From positions 124,001 through 188,000 of the forward strand of contig NZ_JABKAU010000001.1 in the NCBI RefSeq assembly GCF_013377885.1: DNA of 64,000 bases, written 5' to 3'. The stretch comes from Hymenobacter lapidiphilus. Lineage in GTDB: Bacteria > Bacteroidota > Bacteroidia > Cytophagales > Hymenobacteraceae. The notes under the pieces were generated by a model. The model made no database searches, was not told the DNA's origin, and saw only the letters and a program-made list of their open reading frames with translations. The position numbers and the translations under genes were made by a program. Shown one piece after another: positions 1-6,665 of this stretch. Position 1 is the first letter of the stretch. The number at the start of each line of letters is the position of its first letter.

Positions 1-664
1 GCGGGCGGTGTGGAGCTGGCAGCGGCAAACACCTGAGTCGCCCCTGTTGCCGGGCTACTGGGTGCGCCGCTGTTGCCGCTTCTGAGCCGCTTCAAGCTGC
101 AATCTTATGTGACTGTTATGTGATTTTGCCCCTGTATTTCTGCCTGCGTTGGCTGGAATCGGGGGTTTCTTGTGTGACTGGAATCCGGCTGGTGAGGGGC
201 GGGAGCCGGCTGACCAGCGGGAGGCGGGCGGTGGGGATGTATCGGGGGGCTGGTGGCTGAGCGAAGGGAAGCGGCCGGCACCTGGAGCTGGAAAGACTGA
301 GGCAGGTGCGTTGGGGAGAGGGCGGCCGAGTGGAGCGACGCAGGAGCGCAAGGAGGCGGGCCGGGGCGGTGGGTTTCGGTAGCGGAGGTTGGGGGCCTTT
401 TTTTGGGCCCCGGACCGGAGCGTGGAACGGCACCGGAGCGGCCGAATCGACGGGAACCGGGAGGATGTGCTAGGGATGGGAAGGGAGCGACCAACGGGAG
501 CTGTGCTCAGCACCGCAGCGCAGCGAAGCCCTGGACAGCCCGGGCCGAAGGCAGCGCCCACATAAGAATAAGTCAATAGTATACATTTCGCTTTAGCCAT
601 TCATTATTACATAGTAGTATAAATTATGCATCTTTACTTTACCTATTATACTAATAAACAACTC
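1..664. other. Gene-free GC-rich, purine-biased stretch left of the lysis cassette
   Basis: I see no convincing gene here. The + strand from about 180 to 560 is strongly G/purine-rich and interrupted by stops in each frame. The short open frames on either strand encode only low-complexity Pro/Arg/Gly/Ala text. Frame 2 is open from the window edge to a stop at 83-85 and could be the last codons of a gene that starts outside the window, but the 27 residues give no recognisable family. A G-run/C-run inverted repeat with a T7 loop lies near 388-408. The last 100 bases (about 560-660) turn abruptly AT-rich and probably carry the promoter of the endolysin gene. The stretch could hold a structured non-coding RNA, but I cannot show this. 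Confidence 0.4.
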
Positions 665-1159
665 ATGCGCATGGCAGCCTCCTCCCGCCCCGCTCAACCG
701 CCGCTGCTATCGGGGAAGCAGACGACTCTTCAGGCCCAGCGACTGGGCGAGGCATTGCCCTGTTTGCGGGCGGCTTATGAGCAGGCTTTGGGGCGGTGGC
801 TGGGCGACCCGGTGCTGCGGCTGGTGGGGGTGCCGTTTATAACGGAGTGCTACCGGAGTGCGGAGCGGCAGAATGAGCTGTACGCGCAGGGGCGCACCAA
901 GCCAGGGCTGGTGGTGACCTATAAGCGCGGGGGGCAGTCGAAGCACAACCTGGGGCCTCCTACCCCGGCGCTGGACGTGGCGTTTCGGCTGGCCGATGGG
1001 TCGGTGTCGTGGTCGGGGCTGCTGCTGAGCAAGTTTGCCCGGCTGATGAAGTACGCCGATGCCCGGGTGGTGTGGGGCGGCGACTGGCCTTCATTCAAAG
1101 ACCGGCCGCACTTTGAGGTATTGGGCTACGAGGCGAAAGGAGGTGATGAGCGTGGATAG
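665..1159 (+). CDS. M15-family peptidase, phage-type endolysin
   Basis: Predicted zinc L-alanyl-D-glutamate or D-Ala-D-Ala peptidase that cuts peptidoglycan cross-bridges, as phage endolysins of family M15 do. The 164-residue protein carries the family's signatures: CYRSAERQNELYAQG, then SKHNLG with the first metal His followed by ALDVAF with the metal Asp, and near the C terminus a GGDW...RPHFEV motif with the last metal His. There is no signal peptide, which fits an endolysin that needs a holin. I chose the ATG at 665; an in-frame ATG at 626 would add an unusual Tyr-rich leader and one at 671 is also possible. The 3' end overlaps the next gene by 14 bases, so the two are translationally linked. 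Family call is firm; phage origin is inferred from the neighbours. Confidence 0.85.
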   Translation: MRMAASSRPAQPPLLSGKQTTLQAQRLGEALPCLRAAYEQALGRWLGDPVLRLVGVPFITECYRSAERQNELYAQGRTKPGLVVTYKRGGQSKHNLGPPTPALDVAFRLADGSVSWSGLLLSKFARLMKYADARVVWGGDWPSFKDRPHFEVLGYEAKGGDERG

Positions 1160-1604
1160 TCTGGTGGACAACTGGGGCGTGGTGACGTCGGTGGTGGCCG
1201 GGGCGGTGGCCGTGCTGCTGTACTTCGTGAAGAACTGGCGGGCGGTGGAGGAGCTCAAGGTGGCCTGCCAGAAGCAGGAGCAGCAGGCGGCCGCGCTGGC
1301 CGTGAAGGTGGACGACTACCACATATCGGCCGTGGCGCGGGAGGGCAAGCTGCGCGAGGAAATGAAGCTGCATTCCGAACAGGTACGCATTGAGGCGTTG
1401 CAGCAGCGGGCCGAGCTGCGCAAGGAGATGACCGACCTGGTGCTCAAGCTGACCGAGCGGCTGGCGCATATCGACAAGACCATGGCTTTGGTGGAGGAGC
1501 GCACCAAGGTGCTGACCGAGGCCAGCAAGGAGCAGGATTCGCGCAACAAGTGGGCCGACCGGATTCTGGCTCGGCTGGACGGGGGGGACGGGGGAACGAG
1601 GTAA
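1146..1604 (+). CDS. Single-TM coiled-coil protein of the lysis cassette (spanin- or holin-like)
   Basis: A 152-residue protein with one membrane segment at about residues 9-26 (VVTSVVAGAVAVLLYFV) followed by a long, highly charged coiled coil to the C terminus. No enzymatic motif is visible. A short N-terminal anchor plus helical rod is the topology of inner-membrane spanins such as Rz and of some phage accessory lysis proteins, and the position right behind an endolysin gene supports a lysis role. The start at 1146 is chosen because the ATG sits inside the end of the endolysin gene after an AGGAGGTG-like purine run (about 1137-1145), one of the few good ribosome binding sites in this window. 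The exact family is not recognised. Confidence 0.6.
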   Translation: MSVDSLVDNWGVVTSVVAGAVAVLLYFVKNWRAVEELKVACQKQEQQAAALAVKVDDYHISAVAREGKLREEMKLHSEQVRIEALQQRAELRKEMTDLVLKLTERLAHIDKTMALVEERTKVLTEASKEQDSRNKWADRILARLDGGDGGTR

Positions 1605-1650
1605 ACGAGAATCGGGGGACAGGTTGGTCTTTGGGGCCGCCTCTCCCCTG

Positions 1651-1686
1651 CTGACAACTGACAACTACTCACTAACAACTACTACC
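1651..1686. repeat. Degenerate 7-bp tandem array (CTGACAA family)
   Basis: Five consecutive heptamers, CTGACAA, CTGACAA, CTACTCA, CTAACAA and CTACTAC, run to the base before the ATG of the next gene. The period of seven is exact although the units differ. It belongs with the other 7-bp arrays at 20006-20097, 61378-61398 and 59500-59536. Confidence 0.6.
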
Positions 1687-1989
1687 ATGAATCAGAAACT
1701 GACAGTGCTTGACCGGGTGACGCTGCCCACGCCCCGGTTTTTTCGGAAGGTGCGCACGATTGGGGCCGCGCTGGCGGCGGTGGGCGGCATCATTGCCACG
1801 GCGCCGGTGGCCTTGCCGGCGGCGCTGGTGACGCTGGGCAGCTACCTGGTGCTGGCGGGCAGCGTGGCGGTGGCGGTGGCGTCGGCGGCGGTAGACCCGA
1901 ACGGGGCCCTGCAGCCGGGGGCGGATGAGCCGGGTCTGGTAACTGACCGGCAGCCGGTGGTGGGGCGCGGGGACGCGGCTTCGCTTTAA
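1687..1989 (+). CDS. Small membrane protein with two hydrophobic segments, holin-like
   Basis: A 100-residue protein with two Ala/Val/Gly-rich hydrophobic stretches at about residues 20-37 and 42-66, joined by a short turn, and a polar C-terminal tail. Size, topology and position within three genes of an endolysin suit a class II holin, but no family motif is visible, so this is an inference from context. The start at 1687 follows directly on a heptamer array; the reading frame is open further upstream to 1624, but that part is encoded by the repeat and is unlikely to be translated. Confidence 0.5.
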   Translation: MNQKLTVLDRVTLPTPRFFRKVRTIGAALAAVGGIIATAPVALPAALVTLGSYLVLAGSVAVAVASAAVDPNGALQPGADEPGLVTDRQPVVGRGDAASL

Positions 1990-2015
1990 TGTTTCATTCT
2001 TTAATTCTCTTTCAG

Positions 2016-2216
2016 ATGGCAACCAACCCTCCTACCGGCGACAACGCCCGCAAAGGGGCCGTGCGCAAACGGTCGCAAACGTTCAACCCGGTTACGAAGC
2101 AGTACGTGAAGCGTGATGCGGAGACGGGGCGCTTTATGGATGTCAAAGAAGACGGCAATCCGTTCAAGGGGGTGCGGCGCGAGCGGAAACGCAAGCCGCC
2201 GGAGCCGGGCGCGTAG
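2016..2216 (+). CDS. Small basic conserved protein
   Basis: A 66-residue, Lys/Arg-rich protein with the text RSQTFNPVTKQYVKRDAETG in its first half, followed by GRFMDVKEDGNPFKGVRRERKRK. This resembles short hypothetical proteins found at the end of lysis or structural modules in Bacteroidota phage-like elements; its function is unknown. The high positive charge suggests nucleic acid or membrane-surface contact, but this is only inference. I use the ATG at 2016 rather than 1989 because the upstream nine residues are hydrophobic and lie in an AT-rich leader. A strong terminator follows 18 bases after the stop and closes the cassette. Confidence 0.55.
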   Translation: MATNPPTGDNARKGAVRKRSQTFNPVTKQYVKRDAETGRFMDVKEDGNPFKGVRRERKRKPPEPGA

Positions 2217-2233
2217 CTGGATGGAACAAGAAT

Positions 2234-2267
2234 GGCCACCTTTAGCAAGGTGGCCGTTTCTGTTTTT
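2234..2267. terminator. Bidirectional hairpin terminator
   Basis: Perfect 9-bp stem GGCCACCTT/AAGGTGGCC with a TAGC loop, followed on the + strand by a T-rich tail. It lies between the convergent lysis cassette and the serine hydrolase gene and can serve both. Confidence 0.8.
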
Positions 2268-2305
2268 AGAGGTGTGTGGTATAGCGTGCGATTAGCAGCG
2301 GGCCT

Positions 2306-3478
2306 TTAGGGGTTGAGGGCCCCAAGCACCCGCTTTATCAACTCGTTGGGGCTGCCGTTGTGCCAGCGCCATACGATAACCAAGTCGTGTTCGGGGTCGA
2401 CCCATACGGTATTGGAGCCCGCGCCCAGAGCGGCATAGCTAGTGGCCGGGGCGTCGGGCCAGGCTTTCTTTTCGGTGTTGAGCCACCACAGGTAGCCGTA
2501 GTCGGGCCCAACGGGGCCACGCGCGGTGGCCTGCCGTACCCAGTCGGACGACACAATCTGGCGGCCATTCCAGCGGCCCTGGCGCAGCATCAGGTAGCCA
2601 AAACGGGCCTCGTCGCGGGCGCTGATGCGCAGTCCGCCGCCCCAGCGCGTGCCCCCACTCACCGAGGGCAGGGCCTGGCCGTTGACGGTGGCCACGGCGT
2701 TGGGATACGGCACCCACTGCCAGGAATTAGAGGCGCCGATAGGGTCCATCACTTCCTGTTTGAATACGACCGGCAGCGGCTTTTGCCACAGGCGCAGCAG
2801 TGAGAGGGCAAACCGGTTGATGCGTACGTCGTTGTATTCGTAGTACGTGCCCGGCGCCTGCAAGGTGCGGGGCTTACGCTCGCCCTTGCCAAAGGCGGCA
2901 GCACCGATAAAATCAGCGTTTTTACCCCAGAGCTCTCCCTCCCACTCGCTGGTCTGGCGGGCATGGTGCTCCCAGGTGATGAGGCCGTTGTGGGCCGAGT
3001 CGTACCCGCCGTCATTCACGTACCGGGCTACGGGGTCGTGCACGTCCTTGATGAGGCCGCGGTCAAGCGTGATACCCAGCAGGGTGGACAGCGCGCTTTT
3101 GGCCACGCTGTACGTGGGGTCGGCCCGCTCGGTATCACCCCACTCGGCCACGATATAGCCGTGCCGGATTACCAGGCCGTTGGTGGTGGCCCGGCTGGCG
3201 GGCATGGGCCCGAGCAGCTTGCCGAAAATCTCCTCCTGGGTGGAGAAATCGGGCGTCATCTGGGTGGTTTCCTGGGTTTGGGCGAAGGCAATGGCCTCGG
3301 CCAGGCGGGCCCCATCGAAGCCGGCTGCCGCCGGGCTCTGCCGCAGCCAGGCAGGGCCGGCCGCCGGAAAATACGTGCTGGTCGCCATGGCGGCGGTGCG
3401 GCCGGCGCCGGGCGCGGCCGGGCGGGTGCAGGCCGCCATTGCTGGCAGGGCCAGACAGATAAGTAGTTTTCTAAACAT
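2306..3478 (-). CDS. Serine hydrolase of the class C beta-lactamase/NylB family, lipoprotein
   Basis: A 390-residue secreted hydrolase of the beta-lactamase fold, nearest in appearance to 6-aminohexanoate-dimer hydrolase-like (NylB) proteins. The N terminus, MFRKLLICLALPAMAACTRP, is a signal peptide ending in a lipobox-like AAC, so an outer-membrane or periplasmic lipoprotein is likely. The nucleophile motif SxxK is seen as SVAKSALSTLLG, and the second motif as YEYNDVRIN (Tyr and Asn of YxN). The C terminus has GSNTVWVDPEHDLVIVWRW, as in NylB-like enzymes. I use the ATG at 3478 because it starts the signal peptide; the longer frame adds an unstructured leader. The substrate is unknown. It stands alone, convergent with the lysis cassette. 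Confidence 0.85.
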   Translation of the reverse strand: MFRKLLICLALPAMAACTRPAAPGAGRTAAMATSTYFPAAGPAWLRQSPAAAGFDGARLAEAIAFAQTQETTQMTPDFSTQEEIFGKLLGPMPASRATTNGLVIRHGYIVAEWGDTERADPTYSVAKSALSTLLGITLDRGLIKDVHDPVARYVNDGGYDSAHNGLITWEHHARQTSEWEGELWGKNADFIGAAAFGKGERKPRTLQAPGTYYEYNDVRINRFALSLLRLWQKPLPVVFKQEVMDPIGASNSWQWVPYPNAVATVNGQALPSVSGGTRWGGGLRISARDEARFGYLMLRQGRWNGRQIVSSDWVRQATARGPVGPDYGYLWWLNTEKKAWPDAPATSYAALGAGSNTVWVDPEHDLVIVWRWHNGSPNELIKRVLGALNP

Positions 3479-3609
3479 AGGAAGCAGCAGCGAAGGAGAA
3501 GAGCCAGCCACCCGGGCCGGAAGTAAGGGCGGGGCCAGGGGACTACCCGCGGCCAAACTGTGCGGGCATTGCCTCATGCCCCGTCCCGAAGATAGCCGCA
3601 AAAACTAAG

Positions 3610-3641
3610 GCAACGGCCACCCTGACAAGGGCGGCCGTTGC
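3610..3641 (-). terminator. Hairpin terminator downstream of the RlaP1 gene
   Basis: A 14-position stem around GCAACGGCC/GGCCGTTGC with one A-C mismatch and a GACA loop. It overlaps the stop codon of the short T9SS fragment and would end leftward transcription from 4933. The same AACGGCCACC core recurs in the terminator at 11631. Confidence 0.65.
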
Positions 3642-3850
3642 TAGTTCAGTTGCAGGGCCTGGTTGGCGCGGCCGGTGAGCGTGAGCGTTAACTGGCGGCC
3701 GGGCTCGGACGGGTTGGGGGCCACGGTGAGCGTGGCGGCCTGCGGGTTAGCGCTCTTTGGTGAAGAGAGCGTAACGACGCGGCGCAGGGAGGCCGTGCCG
3801 GTGAGGTCGAGCTGGCGTAGGAACCGCCTTGCCATTGTCCCAGGTATCAC
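3641..3850 (-). pseudogene. Fragment of a T9SS C-terminal sorting domain
   Basis: The frame encodes LTVAPNPSEPGRQLTLTLTG, which matches the start of a type A T9SS sorting domain (PNP turn followed by a beta strand), but it stops after QALQLN where the family normally continues with a second half ending in a KxxR/K-type strand. No signal peptide or cargo domain precedes it, and it begins 3 bases after the stop of the nucleotidyltransferase gene. I read it as the remnant of a secreted protein gene whose 5' part was lost, perhaps when the neighbouring gene inserted. A free-standing short gene is less likely. Confidence 0.5.
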
Positions 3851-3853
3851 TGC

Positions 3854-4933
3854 TCACGCGGCCCGTTGTTCATAGAACGCCTTGCGTAGCCGGATGAGCA
3901 GCTGCTCGGCCGCTTCTTTGTTGGGGGCCTCAGGTAGCGTCGAGGTGGCGAAACTGGCTTCTACCTGCGTTACCAGTTGCTCGGCATTGGTCACCAGCTC
4001 ATCGTACTCGAATTCACCGCGGCGGATTTGCAGCAGGAACTCCCGGTTGGGGCGGCGCACGTGGAGCTGGCCGGTTTCGGCAATCTCGCCCGCCATTTGC
4101 AGCAGCCGGAATACGTGCAGCATGTTTTTGGCGTCGTAGTTTTTGCCGTGCTGCACGGTGTTCTGGTACCGCTCGGCGTTGCGCTTGGCCACCCAGTCGT
4201 GGTACTCCCGGAAAACGCGGCAGTAGGTGCTGTAGCCGTTGCGGTTGAAGGACAGATAGGCGACGGGCACCTCCCCTTTGGGTACGGCCGATAGCAGCAC
4301 GTCCTGGGAGGCCTCCGGGTCGCGCACCAGCCCGCGGTAGCCGTGCTGGTGGTCGGGTGTGGCGTCTGTGAACAAGGCGTACAGGTCGGTTAGGTGGGGC
4401 ACTTTGGCCAGGCCGCACTGCGCGGCCTCATGCCCTTGGCGGGCCAGCCAGGTCGCGACGGGCTGGGCTCCGGCGCCCACGGTCACGTAGCAGAAGTCGA
4501 GCACCGATTTACGGGCCGGCGGCTCGGGGTGGTTGATTTTCTTGTTCAGGCCCTTGGCCTTGCGGATTTGCGCGACGGCATATTCGGCAAAGCTCTGGCG
4601 GCAGAGCTTGGAGAGGAAGTCGCGCGCCTGAAACCGGGCAAACAGCGGGTGCTGGTACACAATGCAGTCGGCCGGCGTGCCCAGCAGCTCCAGCACCGTG
4701 GGGTTGTTTTTGAGCAGTAGTTCCACGAAACGGCGCAACTCATAGAAGACCTCATCGTTGGTTTCGTTGGCCACCTGCGGCACGTAGTCCAGGCCAAAGA
4801 ACCGGTCTTCCGGCAGGACAAACACGCCTTTTAGGTCGATATCCGAATGAGGCAGGTTGGTGCCGTAGGCCCGGCTGCCGCTCACGGCTTCGAAGAGAAT
4901 CAGGTGCTGCTCGCGCAGGTCGGCAATGGTCAT
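3854..4933 (-). CDS. RlaP-like polymerase-beta-superfamily nucleotidyltransferase (COG3541)
   Basis: A 359-residue nucleotidyltransferase. The catalytic signature is at residues 19-33, GSRAYGTNLPHSDIDLKG, with the G-S motif and the metal-binding Asp pair D31/D33. The following text, FVLPEDRFFGLDY and NPTVLELLG, is typical of the COG3541/RlaP group. RlaP stands for RNA-ligase-associated pol-beta, a family that comparative genomics links to RNA ligases and RNA repair; its substrate is not established. Here it lies in the same 7.5 kb as Pnkp and Hen1 and next to a second paralogue, which supports a repair role. The gene is followed by a sorting-domain fragment and a terminator. Family assignment is strong; the RNA-repair role is inferred. 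Confidence 0.8.
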   Translation of the reverse strand: MTIADLREQHLILFEAVSGSRAYGTNLPHSDIDLKGVFVLPEDRFFGLDYVPQVANETNDEVFYELRRFVELLLKNNPTVLELLGTPADCIVYQHPLFARFQARDFLSKLCRQSFAEYAVAQIRKAKGLNKKINHPEPPARKSVLDFCYVTVGAGAQPVATWLARQGHEAAQCGLAKVPHLTDLYALFTDATPDHQHGYRGLVRDPEASQDVLLSAVPKGEVPVAYLSFNRNGYSTYCRVFREYHDWVAKRNAERYQNTVQHGKNYDAKNMLHVFRLLQMAGEIAETGQLHVRRPNREFLLQIRRGEFEYDELVTNAEQLVTQVEASFATSTLPEAPNKEAAEQLLIRLRKAFYEQRAA

Positions 4934-5041
4934 GAGCGAAGGTAGCGCGGATTGGCGTCTCCCCCTTCCCTACCCCAGCAACTTCCACGGTTGCCCCGCC
5001 GGGTGGCAACCGGTGCTCAAGTCAGCAAAACCAGCCGCCCC

Positions 5042-5812
5042 TTATCCCAGGAAAGCGGCGGGTAGCATCTGCTGAAACAAGGCATCCAGCTCGCTGGCCG
5101 CGCTGCCTGCCCGAATCACCGGCAACGACTCCTTTGCTACCTGGCCCGCCGCCAGCTCGGCCCGCAAAAATGCCGTCACGGCTTCCGGCCGCGCCACCGT
5201 GGTTTTCTCATTTGCCCCGGCCTTGCGCTGCAGCAGCTCGTCCACCTCGGCCTCCAGGGCCGGGGGCAACAGCGCCCGCAGCGGCGCAAACTCCATGGGC
5301 GGCATGGTCTGCCGCTCCCGAATCCAGTGCGCCGCTAGGGCCGAGCGCAGGGCGTAGAACAGCCGCTTCAGCCGCACGTCCTCCCCCGTCAGGTCCTGCT
5401 CCACGCCCCGCCGCAGCTGGCCCAGGTAGTGGTGCAGGCCGGCCTTGAGGTTGAAGGTGGCCGGGAGCAGCGGGGCCAGTTGGGCCCGGAAATCCAGGGC
5501 CTCGTGGTAGACTACCGGCGACTGCAGCCACTCGAACAGGGCGGCATTGGAGCCGCGCAGCAGCCGCAGGGCCTTACGCAGCTCCCAGCCGGCCAGGTCC
5601 AGCTCGTCGTCTACCGGGAAGTTGAGCGTGTCGGGCCCCTCGTCCAGCGTGAGGTACCAGGCGGCCGGGTGGCAGTAGATGAAGCGCACGTCGTAGTCCG
5701 AATCGGGCGAGGGAAAGCCCCAGGCCCGGCTGCCCGACTCGCAGGCGTAGAGGATGCGGACGTTGTGTGTGGCTTCGAGCTTGGTGAGGGCGGTTTGGAT
5801 GCGGGCCAGCAT
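5042..5812 (-). CDS. Second RlaP/YcgL-like nucleotidyltransferase (COG3541)
   Basis: A 256-residue paralogue of the neighbouring nucleotidyltransferase. Residues 27-41, GSRAWGFPSPDSDYD, hold the G-S motif and the Asp pair D39/D41, followed by VRFIYCHPAAWYL and NFPVDDELDLAGWELRKAL, which are characteristic of this family. It is 108 bases upstream of the other copy on the same strand, so both may be cotranscribed, with this gene first. The start is set at the ATG at 5812; the longer frame to 5860 would overlap the divergent toxin start. The 46-bp gap to the toxin gene must hold both promoters. The two copies are clearly divergent in sequence, so they may act on different RNA ends. Confidence 0.8.
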   Translation of the reverse strand: MLARIQTALTKLEATHNVRILYACESGSRAWGFPSPDSDYDVRFIYCHPAAWYLTLDEGPDTLNFPVDDELDLAGWELRKALRLLRGSNAALFEWLQSPVVYHEALDFRAQLAPLLPATFNLKAGLHHYLGQLRRGVEQDLTGEDVRLKRLFYALRSALAAHWIRERQTMPPMEFAPLRALLPPALEAEVDELLQRKAGANEKTTVARPEAVTAFLRAELAAGQVAKESLPVIRAGSAASELDALFQQMLPAAFLG

Positions 5813-5858
5813 GGAGTTTCTTAAACAGGAAACCTTATCTTGGCTGAAAGTGTCCCTC

Positions 5859-6200
5859 ATGAAAGAGAAATTCCAGGTTCAGCTCTCCGGCGAAGTACGG
5901 GAGTTTATCGGAGGTTTAGATGCGAAGGCCCGCGAGAAGGTGCTCTACAACATCCGGAAGGCCCAACTGGTCAACGACCAGGAGTTGTTCAAAAAGCTGA
6001 CCGATAGCATATGGGAATTCAGAACCTTATTCAACAAAACCCACTACCGGATTTTTGCCTTTTGGGACAAAACCGGACCGATGGACACGCTGGTGCTGAC
6101 CACGCACGGCCTCATCAAGAAAACCGGCAAAACGCCCCAGGCAGACCTGGACAAAGCCGAAAGAATCCGCAGAATCTATTTCGAACAGAAAACCAACTAG
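5859..6200 (+). CDS. higB: HigB/RelE-like toxin (Gp49-like family)
   Basis: A 113-residue protein of the RelE/HigB group, probably a ribosome-dependent mRNA endonuclease. Recognisable text: LDAKAREKVLYNIRKAQ, then WEFRTLFNKTHYRIFAFWD and the C-terminal HGLIKKTGKTPQADLDKAER, the usual order in the phage-derived Gp49-like/DUF891 toxins. The ATG at 5859 is used since the longer frame runs into the divergent gene. It is followed after two bases by its antitoxin, and toxin-first order is the HigBA type. The pair sits in the middle of the RNA-repair island, so a source of RNA breaks lies next to enzymes that mend them; whether that matters is open. Confidence 0.85.
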   Translation: MKEKFQVQLSGEVREFIGGLDAKAREKVLYNIRKAQLVNDQELFKKLTDSIWEFRTLFNKTHYRIFAFWDKTGPMDTLVLTTHGLIKKTGKTPQADLDKAERIRRIYFEQKTN

Positions 6201-6202
6201 CC

Positions 6203-6532
6203 ATGAAACCCGACGAGCCGCTGCAGTTTTATTCCCTGGACGAAGTCGTGAACGAGCACATTGGCCCTCTTGGCACCCCCAGGCGTGAAGCGTTCGAGGA
6301 GGAGCTCCGCCTCGACCTGCTGGGCAAAGCCATCAAGGAAGCCCGCCTGCAACGCCACCTGACCCAGCAGCAGCTCGGGGAACTGGTGGGCGTGCAGAAA
6401 GCCCAGATTTCCAAGCTGGAAAACAACCTGACCGACGCGCGTTTCGACACGGTGATGAAGGTGTTCAAGGCGCTGAATGCGAAGGTTAATTTCAGCGTGG
6501 AGCTGCTGAATCAGGGCGCAGCTATACGCTAA
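6203..6532 (+). CDS. higA: HigA-like antitoxin, XRE family
   Basis: A 109-residue DNA-binding antitoxin. A helix-turn-helix of the Cro/CI type spans about residues 42-96, with LGKAIKEARLQRHLTQQQLG, then VQKAQISKLENN (recognition helix) and FDTVMKVFKALNAKV. The acidic N-terminal part (residues 1-40) probably wraps the toxin. It starts 2 bases after the toxin stop, so the two are cotranslated, and it is expected to repress the promoter in the 46-bp gap upstream of the toxin. A long hairpin terminator follows. Confidence 0.85.
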   Translation: MKPDEPLQFYSLDEVVNEHIGPLGTPRREAFEEELRLDLLGKAIKEARLQRHLTQQQLGELVGVQKAQISKLENNLTDARFDTVMKVFKALNAKVNFSVELLNQGAAIR

Positions 6533-6564
6533 AGGATTACCTGTATTTGTAGAGACCCACAAGT

Positions 6565-6610
6565 AACAGCGCCATGTGCTTCAGCAGTAGCTGAAGCACA
6601 TGGCGCTGTT
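6565..6610. terminator. Long perfect hairpin, bidirectional terminator
   Basis: Two 20-base arms (6565-6584 and 6591-6610) pair perfectly with a 6-base loop. The element lies between the convergent higBA and pnkp genes. The stem is far longer than is needed for termination, a pattern repeated at 50413 and 56817. Confidence 0.85.
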
Positions 6611-6665
6611 TCGCTTGACAGGGAGTAAAACGCATTAACACTGGCTTAAATCCTGACGCTGTAGC

